Assembly (NCBI RefSeq): GCF_028561335.1
Contig: NZ_JAQQTG010000020.1
Location: 124,001 to 188,000 of the forward strand
Origin: Aequorivita todarodis
GTDB taxonomy: Bacteria > Bacteroidota > Bacteroidia > Flavobacteriales > Flavobacteriaceae
DNA length: 64,000 bases
Direction of reading: 5' to 3'
This document shows, piece by piece, positions 26,734-35,031 of this stretch. The translations under genes were made by a program, and so were the position numbers. How positions within the stretch are numbered: the first letter of the stretch is position 1; every line of letters starts with the position of its first letter. The notes below the pieces were generated by a model. The model did not search any database. It saw only the letters and a program-made list of their open reading frames with translations, and was not told where the DNA came from.

Positions 26734-27786
26734 TCAATCTATATCGCGCAGACTTTCCAAATCTACAATGCGGATGTCGCGGCCCTCAATTTCAATGATG
26801 CCATCTTTCTTAAAATCTGAAAGGGTCCTGATAAGGCTTTCCGTAGCAATCCCAGCAGTAGTGGCGAGGTCGTTTCTTGAAATTCGGAGCGGTGCCTCGG
26901 GCTTTTTATCCATAATCTCCACAAATTGAAGAATGGTGCTCGCCGTCTTTTTCCTGACTGAACTGTAGGCCATTTTAACCAATTGCTGCTTTATCTCGGA
27001 AAGGTTATCGGTCAAAAGGTTCATCAATTCCAAGGAAACATCTTGACTTTTCTTGAGAATATCGCGCACATAGGTTTTTGAAATTCCCACAACCTCCGTT
27101 TCTTCCACGGCTGTGGCGGTCTCGTTATAGGGAATGTTATCGTCAAAGGAAGTGAAGCCTAAAAAGTCATCGGCTTTGTAGAGTCCAGTAATAAGTTCCT
27201 TTGCATTGGCATCCATCGTATGTGTTTTTACTACGCCTTTCAAAATTAGGAACATACTGTTTGAGTGGTCGCCTTTTCGGTAAATTGTTTCGCCTTTTTT
27301 ATAGTTGGACACTTCGCCTTCATCACAAAAAAAGTTCTTTAGCTGGTTCAGGTTTTGGGGGTTTTCGTCGTCCTCGGCATTGTCCTTTTCCTTACTGCTT
27401 TCGCGCATGGCCAGAATACTTGCCTTGGCCAACCTGCTTTCAATGGCGCTCAGCAATTCCTGCTCGTCAAAGGGTTTGGTGAGGTAATCGTCCGCGCCCA
27501 TGTCCATGCCCTTGCGTATTTCCTTATGCTCCGTTTTTGCGGATAGAAAGATAAAGGGAATATGTTTCGTTTTTTCTTCCGAAGCAACACTCTCAAGCAC
27601 ACCGTAGCCATCAATTTCCGGCATCATTATGTCGCAAATAATAATGTTCGGGTTTTCGCTTTTAGCCTTTTGAATGCCAATTTTGCCGTTTGGCGCCGTA
27701 AAAACCTTGTATCCGGAAAGCTCCAAAAGTTCGGCGGTGTTTTCTCTTAATGCGGTATCGTCTTCAATAAGAAGTATTGTCTTCAT
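26734..27786 (-). CDS. Response regulator: receiver domain fused to CRP/FNR-type regulator
   Basis: 350 residues from the ATG at 27786, which follows the kinase stop by 1 bp. The receiver domain (about 1-120) has the acidic pair Asp9/Asp10, phospho-acceptor Asp52 (IICDIMMPE) and Lys104 (YLTKPF). A cyclic-nucleotide-binding-like domain follows (about 150-245; KKGETIYRKGD, LKGVVKTH), then a CRP-type HTH (about 280-345) whose recognition helix reads TESLIRTL, keeping the Glu and Arg that contact TGA half-sites in CRP/FNR. No FNR-type Cys cluster. It is the best candidate to bind the TGAY-N4-RTCA boxes seen here. Confidence 0.93.
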   Translation of the reverse strand: MKTILLIEDDTALRENTAELLELSGYKVFTAPNGKIGIQKAKSENPNIIICDIMMPEIDGYGVLESVASEEKTKHIPFIFLSAKTEHKEIRKGMDMGADDYLTKPFDEQELLSAIESRLAKASILAMRESSKEKDNAEDDENPQNLNQLKNFFCDEGEVSNYKKGETIYRKGDHSNSMFLILKGVVKTHTMDANAKELITGLYKADDFLGFTSFDDNIPYNETATAVEETEVVGISKTYVRDILKKSQDVSLELMNLLTDNLSEIKQQLVKMAYSSVRKKTASTILQFVEIMDKKPEAPLRISRNDLATTAGIATESLIRTLSDFKKDGIIEIEGRDIRIVDLESLRDID

Positions 27787-27787
27787 A

Positions 27788-29023
27788 CTATTCGGTAGTA
27801 TTTTTGTTGGGGAAAGTAATGGTAAACGTGCTGCCCTTGCCCTCCTCGCTTTCAAAGATAATGGTGCCACCGAGACTTTCCAAGTGGCTTTTCACAATGT
27901 TCAGGCCAATGCCGGTGCCTTGGTCCAGCAGCGCATTTTCAGCCCTAAAATATCTGTTGAAAATATATTTCTGTTCCTTTTCGGGAATACCCATGCCCTC
28001 ATCTTTAATCTTTATGGTGAGCGCCTCCTTTTCCTTTATAACCTCCACATCAATCAAAGTGTGCGCAGGCGAATATTTTATGGCGTTGTTTATAAGATTG
28101 GTAAGCGAAAGCTCAAGGATTTTTTCATCAAAATTAACCGAGATATCGTCAATATTCTGCGGATAATTTATACGCTGGCCTTCCTTTAAGAGCATGTTTG
28201 CGTTGTAGATTACCTCGTTCACCACTTTGCTCAGCGGGAAGGTATCAAATTTATAAGTGGCCTTCCCTGATTCCAGACGTTCAATGGAAAGGAAGTCGTT
28301 CAAAATATTATTCAAGTATTTAACCTTACTCTGGATGGTTTTCAAGTGCTTTTCACGCTTGTCCTGTTGGTCGGTTTCGGTGTATTTCCCCGCAAGGGTA
28401 GCCGAGGTGAGTATCCCGCTCAATGGGGTTTTAAATTCGTGGGAAACCAAGGATAGGAATTTGGTTTTCAATTCGTTGAGTTCCCGCTCCTTGCGCAGCG
28501 ATTCCAGAATTTTGTATTCCGCTTCCTTGCGTTTGGCCACTTCTTCCTTTAGCTCTTTGATGGTCTGTTTCAGTTCCTTGGTGCGGGCCTCAACTTTTTG
28601 CTCCAATTGCATGTTGAGCTCTATAATTTCCCGCTCCTGGCCTTTCCGCACGGAAATATCGGTTACCAGGGCCATCACGTATTTGCTCCCGTAAATCTCA
28701 AACGGGTTCAGCCCTGCCTCCACGGGGAAAACACTGCCATCCTTGCGCCGCCCGTACAGATCGCGCCCGTGGCCCATTTGGCGCGGGTCGCTTTTTTCCA
28801 TATACTCGTCCACTTGTTGGGTATGGATGTGTCTGTACTCCCGGGGAATGAGCAGGTTTATATTTTCGCCCAAAAGCTCTTTGGGGCCATAGCCAAACAT
28901 TCGGTCGGCAGCCTCATTGGAGGTTACAATTTCCTGCTTTTCGTTAACGATTACAATGCCTTCGGAAATGGCTTCGGAAAGAATCCTAAAAATATTTCCC
29001 TTTTTTTCCTCAAATACTTTCAC
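27788..29023 (-). CDS. PAS sensor histidine kinase, FixL-like (putative haem oxygen sensor)
   Basis: 411 residues. PAS domain (about 12-125), a coiled coil (about 128-180), HisKA with His195 (SLVSHEFKTP), and HATPase (N-box LINNAIKYS; G-box KDEGMGIPE). No membrane span, so cytoplasmic. In the PAS domain, His67 stands 11 residues before the SDP motif, exactly where FixL has its haem-binding His200, and Arg87 in GHGR matches the FixL ligand-sensing Arg220. It therefore probably binds haem and senses O2. It is co-transcribed with the receiver-CRP regulator. No box-type promoter is seen for this gene. Confidence 0.9.
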   Translation of the reverse strand: MKVFEEKKGNIFRILSEAISEGIVIVNEKQEIVTSNEAADRMFGYGPKELLGENINLLIPREYRHIHTQQVDEYMEKSDPRQMGHGRDLYGRRKDGSVFPVEAGLNPFEIYGSKYVMALVTDISVRKGQEREIIELNMQLEQKVEARTKELKQTIKELKEEVAKRKEAEYKILESLRKERELNELKTKFLSLVSHEFKTPLSGILTSATLAGKYTETDQQDKREKHLKTIQSKVKYLNNILNDFLSIERLESGKATYKFDTFPLSKVVNEVIYNANMLLKEGQRINYPQNIDDISVNFDEKILELSLTNLINNAIKYSPAHTLIDVEVIKEKEALTIKIKDEGMGIPEKEQKYIFNRYFRAENALLDQGTGIGLNIVKSHLESLGGTIIFESEEGKGSTFTITFPNKNTTE

Positions 29024-29060
29024 GACGCTAAAATACGCAAATTAAACAGTTTTGGAATAA

Positions 29061-29104
29061 CTGATTTATATCATAGATTAATACGGCTTGGTCCTCTATT
29101 TTTA
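29061..29104 (+). promoter_or_regulatory. Promoter of TerB-like gene with CRP/FNR-type box
   Basis: Core palindrome TGATTTATATCA (29062-29073), then 22 bp from the 14-bp box, then TATTTTTA (29097-29104), one base off the -10 consensus, 32 bp before the start at 29137. The box lies between the divergent kinase and TerB-like genes, but the -10 spacing matches only the plus-strand gene. Confidence 0.7.
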
Positions 29105-29136
29105 CCGTTTAAAACAATTTTGAAAAATTTAATCCT

Positions 29137-29541
29137 ATGGGAGCCATGGAGAAGCCACAATTGCTTTTTTACCAAAAAATGGGCGAGCTGTTTTACGCTA
29201 TAGCCGCCGCCGACAAAGTGGTGCGAAAGGCCGAGTACGATATGTTGAAGAAAATCGTTTCCGAGCAATGGAAAGACCTCGACGATTATGAAGACCCCTT
29301 CCATACCGATGCCGCCTATCAAATAGAAGTGGTCTTTGACTGGTTTGATTATGAACAATTGGACGCCAACGACTGCTTTGACAGCTTTGCCGATTATAAA
29401 AAGGACAATCCACAACTCTTTACCGACGAGCGGAAAAAACTGATCTGGAAAACGGCCAACGCCATTGCGGGCTCCTTCGCCGGGAAGAACAAAAGCGAAT
29501 TGATCATGCTCGCCAAATTGAAAAACTTGCTGAGCCAGTAA
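29137..29541 (+). CDS. TerB-like small protein
   Basis: 134 residues. The N-terminal helical segment LFYAIAAADKVVRKAEYDML (about 17-36) resembles the acidic TerB core, which binds metal or acts in stress signalling; the rest is helical and acidic. A second ATG lies three codons in. It is divergent from the FixL-like kinase and preceded by a box-type promoter, so it probably belongs to the same low-oxygen regulon. The family call is tentative. Confidence 0.7.
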   Translation: MGAMEKPQLLFYQKMGELFYAIAAADKVVRKAEYDMLKKIVSEQWKDLDDYEDPFHTDAAYQIEVVFDWFDYEQLDANDCFDSFADYKKDNPQLFTDERKKLIWKTANAIAGSFAGKNKSELIMLAKLKNLLSQ

Positions 29542-29612
29542 TCCTAAAAAATTCCTGCCTGTTTTCGGTATAAAAAAGGTTTGCGTATTTTTAAACGATA
29601 AATCGAATTAAA

Positions 29613-30476
29613 ATGAAAAACCTACTGCCCTATCTCTTGCTCATACTTTTTTTTGGGTGTAAAAACGATCCCAAAAAAGAGGAACCGGACAATGATACCG
29701 ACTCAATTGAGGAAATAACGGATTCCCTAAAAGTTTCCGACAAAAACCTGGAAAATCAGCAACAGACCCTTATTCTAAAACGCAAGGAACTGTTGGAAAA
29801 AACAGATTCGCGCGCCGAAATGGAAAATCTTTTGATTTCCAAATCGTTCAAAAAGCAGGGCGACCATTATCTTTTGGATTTTAAGTACCCCTACCTCAAC
29901 GAGAAAATCAAACCGCAGTTTGAAAATTTCAACGAATACATCAGCAAATATTATCTGGATGCCAAAGGTGTCGAGAAACAGATTTTAGAGGAAAAGCGGC
30001 TCTGCGATTCCTTGGGAATTCCCAAACAGAACGAATTGCGGAAGGTGGATTACAAAATATACAACCTCAACGACCGGCTCATCAGCGTGCTTTTTTACAA
30101 AGAAAACCACTATACAGGCGCCGCCCATGCAGCCTATACGTTTGAGACCATGAATTTTGATCTGGAAAGGGCGGTATTTATGAATTATGAGGATTTTTTT
30201 AACAATGGTTCCGAAGAAGAATTGCGCGAGATTTTAAATACGCTTTTAAAGGAAAAAATCAATTCCGGGGAAATGTACTACGATTGCTGGGCCATTTCCG
30301 CAGATGATTTCTTCGATGCAAAAAACAATTTTGTGATCAACGACGATGTGGTGGAGTTCTATTTTGACGACTGCGTAATCTGCCCCTCCTATACGGGAAC
30401 CTATTCCATCCAGATTCCGATGGAAATGCTGATGCCCGTTTTGCGGAAGTATAAAAAGAATCCGTTGATTGGTTGA
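29613..30476 (+). CDS. DUF3298/RsiV-like lipoprotein
   Basis: 287 residues with lipobox FFGC (Cys16) and an acidic linker. The C-terminal half fits the DUF4163/DUF3298 pair: DFKYPYLNEKI, then HYTGAAHAAYTFETMNFDLE, then VVEFYFDDCVICPSYTGTYSIQIP. In other bacteria this fold occurs in RsiV and in peptidoglycan-associated proteins. A cell-envelope function is likely. No operon partners. Confidence 0.82.
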   Translation: MKNLLPYLLLILFFGCKNDPKKEEPDNDTDSIEEITDSLKVSDKNLENQQQTLILKRKELLEKTDSRAEMENLLISKSFKKQGDHYLLDFKYPYLNEKIKPQFENFNEYISKYYLDAKGVEKQILEEKRLCDSLGIPKQNELRKVDYKIYNLNDRLISVLFYKENHYTGAAHAAYTFETMNFDLERAVFMNYEDFFNNGSEEELREILNTLLKEKINSGEMYYDCWAISADDFFDAKNNFVINDDVVEFYFDDCVICPSYTGTYSIQIPMEMLMPVLRKYKKNPLIG

Positions 30477-30508
30477 TTTATTAGAAGAAAGAAAAAAGAG
30501 GAAAGATA

Positions 30509-30667
30509 CCCCAGCCCTAAAGGGAGCTCTCTAAGCTCCTTAAAATAGAGCAGGCTATGCTCCCCTATAGGGGCTGGAGGCGATAACAAATGACACCCCA
30601 GCCCTAAAGGGAGCTCTCCAAACTCCTATAAATAGAGCAGGTTATGCTCCCCTTTAGGGGTTGGGGG
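30509..30667. repeat. Tandem pair of 72-bp hairpin-forming repeats
   Basis: Two 72-bp copies (30509-30580 and 30596-30667), about 85-90% identical by eye. Each begins CCCCAGCCCTAAAGGGAG and ends with its near complement CTCCCCTWTAGGGG, so each can fold. They separate the DUF3298 gene from the thioredoxin gene. Similar short GC-rich palindromes occur at 2626-2671, near 14450, 14507 and 35285. Confidence 0.8.
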
Positions 30668-30681
30668 CAAAAACAAATGAT

Positions 30682-30984
30682 ATGAAAAGCAATTTTAAAG
30701 ACATCATAAATTCGGAAACGCCCGTACTTGTCGATTTTTTTGCCGATTGGTGCGGTCCCTGCAAAATGCTGGCACCCATTCTGAAACAGGTGAAGGATGA
30801 ATTGGGCGACGACGTAAAAATCGTAAAAATAGACGTTGACAAAAACCAACCCCTGGCTGCACAATTTCAAGTGCGCGGGGTGCCCACGATGATTCTTTTT
30901 AAAAACGGAAAGCAACTCTGGCGGCAGAGCGGCGTTCTGCAGAAACACGAACTGGTCTCCATCATCAATCAACATAAAAATTGA
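30682..30984 (+). CDS. trxA: Thioredoxin
   Basis: 100 residues from the ATG at 30682 (an ATG 21 bp upstream lies inside the preceding hairpin repeat). Active site WCGPCK (Cys24, Cys27) and cis-Pro in VRGVPTMILFK mark a classical cytosolic thioredoxin. The stop overlaps the deoC start (TGATG), so the two are translationally coupled. Confidence 0.93.
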   Translation: MKSNFKDIINSETPVLVDFFADWCGPCKMLAPILKQVKDELGDDVKIVKIDVDKNQPLAAQFQVRGVPTMILFKNGKQLWRQSGVLQKHELVSIINQHKN

Positions 30985-31655
30985 TGGAACTTAGCCAATA
31001 TATAGACCACACCCTTTTAAAAGCCACTGCTACGCCCGAAGACATTATAAACCTTTGCAATGAAGCAAAAGAACACAACTTTTATGCGGTTTGCGTAAAC
31101 AGTTGTTACGTATCCTTAGCTGCAGAAAAATTAAAAAATAGCGATGTAAAAGTAGCTTCGGTCGTGGGTTTTCCTTTGGGCGCAAGTAGCCTTCACCCCA
31201 AGGTTTGCGAGGCCGAACAAGCTATAAAGGAGGGTGCCGATGAAATTGATATGGTGCTGAACATCGGCTTTTTAAAAGCCGAAAAGTACAGCGAGGTGCA
31301 GAATGAAATCGCCGCTGTGAAAAAAGCCATTGGCGACCGAACCTTAAAGGTAATTCTGGAAACCTGCTATTTAACCGATGCCGAAATACGGACAGCCTGC
31401 CATATTTCAAAAAAGGCAGGTGCCGATTTTGTAAAAACCTCCACCGGCTTCGGAACCGGCGGTGCCACGGAAGAAGCCGTGAAAATAATGGTTGCCGAAA
31501 TAGGCGATAGTTTAAAAATAAAAGCCTCCGGCGGAATAAAAGATGCTGCCACCGCCAAGAAATATATAAAATTGGGCGTGAGCAGAATCGGCACTTCCTC
31601 GGGAATCGAGATTGTAACGGCCACCAAAAAAGACACAGATGAGCACACATATTGA
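30984..31655 (+). CDS. deoC: Deoxyribose-phosphate aldolase
   Basis: 223 residues. Converts 2-deoxyribose-5-phosphate to acetaldehyde and glyceraldehyde-3-phosphate in nucleoside catabolism. Schiff-base Lys151 (DFVKTSTGFG), the catalytic Asp in DEIDMVLN (about 89) and KASGGIKD near the C-terminus are present. Forms a pair with deoD, whose start overlaps its 3' end by 17 bp. ATG 30984 is chosen over the in-frame TTG one codon earlier. Confidence 0.96.
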   Translation: MELSQYIDHTLLKATATPEDIINLCNEAKEHNFYAVCVNSCYVSLAAEKLKNSDVKVASVVGFPLGASSLHPKVCEAEQAIKEGADEIDMVLNIGFLKAEKYSEVQNEIAAVKKAIGDRTLKVILETCYLTDAEIRTACHISKKAGADFVKTSTGFGTGGATEEAVKIMVAEIGDSLKIKASGGIKDAATAKKYIKLGVSRIGTSSGIEIVTATKKDTDEHTY

Positions 31656-32340
31656 AGCCAAGCCCGGAGAAATTGCAGAATCCGTTCTGCTGCCCGGCGA
31701 CCCATTGCGCGCCAAATGGATTGCGGAAACCTTTCTAAAAAACCCCAAATGTTACAACGACGTGCGCGGCATGTTGGGCTACACGGGTACTTTTAGAGGC
31801 AAGCCAATTTCAGTACAGGGAACCGGCATGGGCATTCCTTCGGCCTTGATTTATTGCCATGAGCTTATCAATGATTACGGCGTAAAAAACCTGATCCGCG
31901 TGGGGTCTGCAGGTAGCTATCAAAAGGACATCAACATTCGCGACATTGTAATTGCGATGGCGGCATCCTCCACTTCGGGCATCAACAACACCCGCTTTGT
32001 AAACTGCGACTACTCGCCCACCGCCGATTTTGACCTGTTTATGAAAGCCGCACTTTACGCAAGGGAAAACAACATTCCCATAAAGGCCGGAAACATACTT
32101 TCCAGCGACCAGTTTTATGAAGACGACTTCAACAATTATAAGAAATGGGCCGAGTTTGGCGTGCTTTGCGTAGAAATGGAAGCTGCCGGACTTTACACCA
32201 TAGCGGCAAAATTCAATGTGAAGGCCTTGGCCATTTTGACCATTTCAGATAGTCTGGTAACGGGGGAAAGCACCACAGCCGAGGAACGCGAGGGCAGTTT
32301 TTCAAAAATGATTGAAATTGCCTTGAATACCGTTTTGTAA
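31639..32340 (+). CDS. deoD: Purine nucleoside phosphorylase DeoD-type
   Basis: 233 residues. Phosphorolysis of purine (deoxy)nucleosides; supplies deoxyribose-1-phosphate that deoC degrades after mutase action. DeoD signatures: ESVLLPGDPLRAKWIAETFL, GTGMGIPSALIYCHEL, EMEAAGLYTIA and LTISDSLVTGE, with the Ser/Asp (SDSL) typical of the hexameric type. 17-bp overlap with deoC. Confidence 0.97.
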   Translation: MSTHIEAKPGEIAESVLLPGDPLRAKWIAETFLKNPKCYNDVRGMLGYTGTFRGKPISVQGTGMGIPSALIYCHELINDYGVKNLIRVGSAGSYQKDINIRDIVIAMAASSTSGINNTRFVNCDYSPTADFDLFMKAALYARENNIPIKAGNILSSDQFYEDDFNNYKKWAEFGVLCVEMEAAGLYTIAAKFNVKALAILTISDSLVTGESTTAEEREGSFSKMIEIALNTVL

Positions 32341-32361
32341 TAATTAATTCATCAAAAAAAA

Positions 32362-33171
32362 ATGGAAAATGGCTTTGAAATACAAACACCACAAAACCAT
32401 TTTCTGCCAAAATTGGTGGATTATTATTTTTTTATAGACATTCCCGTTTCCGAATTAGCGATGAAAGAAGAGTATGTGCTGCCCTTCCCACGCCTCACTT
32501 TTGGTTACTTTTTTGAGCATCCTTTTTTGGTTACCAATCATTCAAAAAATAAATCGGAAACTGCGGAAATGATTATTTCGCGCCTTTCGACGGATCAAAT
32601 TTCGGTTGCGCCATTGACCGATCGCGTGAAAATACTGGGGGCGCACGTAAAGCCCTTTGCCTTGGCCTATCTCACTAATAAAAACGTTTCGGAATTGCCG
32701 TGGGTTATCAATACGAAGGAATTATTCGGAAAAAAAGCCGAATCATTCCAGAAAAAAATTGATACCTGTGCCTCAACCAAAGAAATGTTTGCAGAGGTGG
32801 AAAAAATCTTCCGAAATACGGTTTTGGTGAAAGATCTCTCGCAAATTGAAACCGTAATCGCAACAATTGAAGCCGAAAGAGGAAGGGCCTCCATTTCGTT
32901 TCTCGCCGATACGGTTGGCGTTTCTACCAGAATGCTTCGGAATTATTTCCATAAATACATCGGCTGCTCTCCGAAAGACTATTTGCAACTGGTGAAATTG
33001 AAGCAGTCTGTTTTTCAAATGAAGAACGATCCTTCCTCGCTAACCTCACTTTCCTACGATCAAAATTTTGCCGATCAGGCGCATTTCACCCATACCATAA
33101 AAAACATTACCGGCCGAAGCCCAAAAAATATACGGGAAGATCTGCCCGATTTCCGATTCCTACAATTTTAA
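32362..33171 (+). CDS. AraC-family transcriptional regulator
   Basis: 269 residues. The variable N-terminal part (about 1-150) is an unknown sensing domain of the DUF6597 type often seen in flavobacterial AraC proteins. The C-terminal double HTH (about 165-262) contains ISFLADTVGVSTRMLRNYF and FADQAHFTHTIKNITGRSPK. It lies 21 bp after deoD; its targets are unknown. Confidence 0.88.
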   Translation: MENGFEIQTPQNHFLPKLVDYYFFIDIPVSELAMKEEYVLPFPRLTFGYFFEHPFLVTNHSKNKSETAEMIISRLSTDQISVAPLTDRVKILGAHVKPFALAYLTNKNVSELPWVINTKELFGKKAESFQKKIDTCASTKEMFAEVEKIFRNTVLVKDLSQIETVIATIEAERGRASISFLADTVGVSTRMLRNYFHKYIGCSPKDYLQLVKLKQSVFQMKNDPSSLTSLSYDQNFADQAHFTHTIKNITGRSPKNIREDLPDFRFLQF

Positions 33172-33213
33172 GAACAGGAAGCTCCATAATTTTGTTTCTT
33201 AAATTTAAAGGAA

Positions 33214-33657
33214 ATGAAACGGAAGCAACTTATAAGAATCCATATTGCGGCAACAATTATTGCCGCACTGACCATTGCGAATTTCTTCACATTTTCGCTA
33301 ATTGCCGAAATTATTGGCGATGCAGATTTTATCAAACAAGTGAAAACGGTTATTCTGTATTGTCTTCCCATTTTAATAATTGCGATGCCCATGCTCGCGC
33401 TTTCCGGGAAAAGATTGGCCGGGAAATCCAAAAATCCTATTGTAGTCCAAAAACAAAACAGGATGAAACTCGTGGCCGTTAATGGGGTCTTCTTGATTTC
33501 GCTGGCAATTTATCTTTACTATCACGCCAATTTTAAAAACATTGACACCACATTTTTTACCGTTCAAGGCATTGAGTTGCTGCTCGGCGCCATTAATTTG
33601 AGTTTGATGGGGCTGAATATTCGGGCTGGAATGAGGCTTGCGGGAAAAATTTCTTAA
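33214..33657 (+). CDS. Four-span membrane protein, unknown
   Basis: 147 residues with four hydrophobic segments (about 8-32, 44-64, 86-105, 117-137). A TAATTTTG element at 33187-33194 could be its -10. No motif identifies the function. It is followed by a bidirectional terminator. Confidence 0.75.
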   Translation: MKRKQLIRIHIAATIIAALTIANFFTFSLIAEIIGDADFIKQVKTVILYCLPILIIAMPMLALSGKRLAGKSKNPIVVQKQNRMKLVAVNGVFLISLAIYLYYHANFKNIDTTFFTVQGIELLLGAINLSLMGLNIRAGMRLAGKIS

Positions 33658-33662
33658 AAAAA

Positions 33663-33693
33663 AGCAGGAACCCAAAAATATGAAGTTCCTGCT
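33663..33693. terminator. Bidirectional terminator
   Basis: Stem AGCAGGAAC (33663-33671) / GTTCCTGCT (33685-33693), with an A-run before it (T-run on the minus strand). It lies between the convergent membrane-protein and Usp genes. Confidence 0.8.
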
Positions 33694-33733
33694 CTTAACG
33701 TTAATTGTTGTCGATAGCAATTAACTAAATTAA

Positions 33734-34570
33734 CTATACTTTAAAGGTCATTACCGGCAAGTCGGAATGGTTTACCACGTCCTCGCCAATACTGCCTGAG
33801 AAGAAGTGCGCCAGCCCTTGACGGCCCTGTGTGGGCAGGGCAATAATATCGGCATTGCTCACTTGGCTATAGCCGAAAATTCCCGCTTCCACCGAATACT
33901 CGTTGTACTGTACCACCTTGTTCAAGGTTTCCAGCGGATTCTCTTCGCCGGCGCTCTTTAAAAAGTTGAGGATGCGTTTTTCTATTTCGCGGGTACTGCG
34001 GAAATCGCCCGCAAGGTTCACATAGAGCATTTCCATTTCAATTCCCAAATCTTCAAACATTTTTTGGGCGCGCTGGTAGGGACCAATTGAGTTTTCCAAA
34101 AAGTCGCAGGCAAAAACCCCAACTTCCGGATTGAAATATTCATGACGGTGCTTTATCACCAAAACGGGTATTTCGGAAGTGCGGACTACTTTTTCGGTAT
34201 TGCTTCCCACAAAAACCTCCTTAAGACCAGAACTGCCGTGCGAGCCCATGATAATTAAATCTGCTCCAAACTCGCGGGCCACATCGTTCAATTCACTAAA
34301 AATTTTATAATTGTGGACGGCATCGGTTACGGTTACGTCTTTTAAATAATCTTTATCGAGAAATTCGGCAAAACGCTTTTCTGCCAATTTCATGTAAAAC
34401 ATCGCCTCAAAAGCTTCCTTGCTTTCATCGCGCGTTAAGACTGCGTCGCTAAGACCCATCATATGAACCGCAACAATTTCAGCATTTTGTTTTTTCGCAA
34501 TATTTGCTGCAACTTCCAATGCATAGTCTGAATGTTCGGAAAAATCTACGGGAACTAATATTTTTTTCAT
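33734..34570 (-). CDS. Universal stress protein (paired with hibernation factor)
   Basis: 278 residues. Domain 1 starts KKILVPVDFSEHSDYALEVA with the loop IMGSHGSSG...GSNTEKVVRTSEIPVLVIK. Domain 2 (about 145-278) ends HFFSGSIGEDVVNHSDLPVM, keeping part of a loop, unlike the 22-26 kb Usps, so it belongs to a different subfamily. It is co-transcribed with the hibernation factor gene 12 bp upstream. Confidence 0.93.
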   Translation of the reverse strand: MKKILVPVDFSEHSDYALEVAANIAKKQNAEIVAVHMMGLSDAVLTRDESKEAFEAMFYMKLAEKRFAEFLDKDYLKDVTVTDAVHNYKIFSELNDVAREFGADLIIMGSHGSSGLKEVFVGSNTEKVVRTSEIPVLVIKHRHEYFNPEVGVFACDFLENSIGPYQRAQKMFEDLGIEMEMLYVNLAGDFRSTREIEKRILNFLKSAGEENPLETLNKVVQYNEYSVEAGIFGYSQVSNADIIALPTQGRQGLAHFFSGSIGEDVVNHSDLPVMTFKV

Positions 34571-34582
34571 GTTTTTGATCTT

Positions 34583-34882
34583 TTAGTGGGTTGAGAATTT
34601 AGCCTTGCGTTTTTTAAGCTGTTTTTCAAGGTCCGAAATTGTTTCTTTTGCGGCTGCCTCAAACGTAGCCTCTTTTGATGTTGCAAAAATTTTCGGTCCC
34701 GGAAGGCTCAATTCCATTTCGCAAATATTGCCTTTGCCGTAAACGTTGTTTTCCAACTTAAAGCTTACGTCGGCCCTAATTAGCCAATCATACTTTTCAG
34801 CAAGTTTTTGAAGTTTTTTTTCAACATAATCGTTCATTGCCTCGCTGGTGGGCATTTTCACATACTGAATGTTTATAGTCAT
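34583..34882 (-). CDS. hpf: Ribosome hibernation-promoting factor / RaiA family (short form)
   Basis: 99 residues, the short HPF/RaiA fold: MTINIQYVKMPTSEAMNDYV, then the RADVSFKLENN strand, then EMELSLPGPKIFATSKE. Such proteins bind the decoding centre of idle ribosomes. It is the first gene of a two-gene unit with Usp, with a box-type promoter directly upstream, so it would be induced by the same signal as nos and the Usps. Confidence 0.9.
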   Translation of the reverse strand: MTINIQYVKMPTSEAMNDYVEKKLQKLAEKYDWLIRADVSFKLENNVYGKGNICEMELSLPGPKIFATSKEATFEAAAKETISDLEKQLKKRKAKFSTH

Positions 34883-34907
34883 GATACTCTGATTTTTTTA
34901 TTCATCT

Positions 34908-34951
34908 CAAATATATCCAGAATTTGCGGGTTTTAAAATGACCAAAGTCAT
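34908..34951 (-). promoter_or_regulatory. hpf-Usp promoter with CRP/FNR-type box
   Basis: Minus strand: perfect palindrome ATGACTTTGGTCAT (34951-34938; arms ATGAC/GTCAT), 22 bp, -10 TATATTTG (34915-34908), 25 bp before the hpf start. It is the best example in the window of the shared promoter geometry. Confidence 0.85.
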
Positions 34952-34975
34952 ATTGTACCCGTATTCACAAAAAAA

Positions 34976-35000
34976 CCCGCTTACAATTTTCTGCAGCGGG
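34976..35000 (-). terminator. Terminator of the RND operon
   Basis: Stem CCCGCT (34976-34981) / AGCGGG (34995-35000), followed on the minus strand by a T-rich run, 30 bp after the DUF2892 stop. It closes the efflux operon before the hpf promoter. Confidence 0.75.
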
Positions 35001-35031
35001 ATTTGGATTTATTGAATTTTAAAGCGAAACT

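Noticed and set aside
29023-29074. Box at 29061-29074 as an autoregulatory site for the kinase gene
   Set aside because: At the conserved 22-bp distance on the minus strand there is no TAnnTTTG element (the complement of 29031-29038 does not fit), so only the plus-strand gene is supported.
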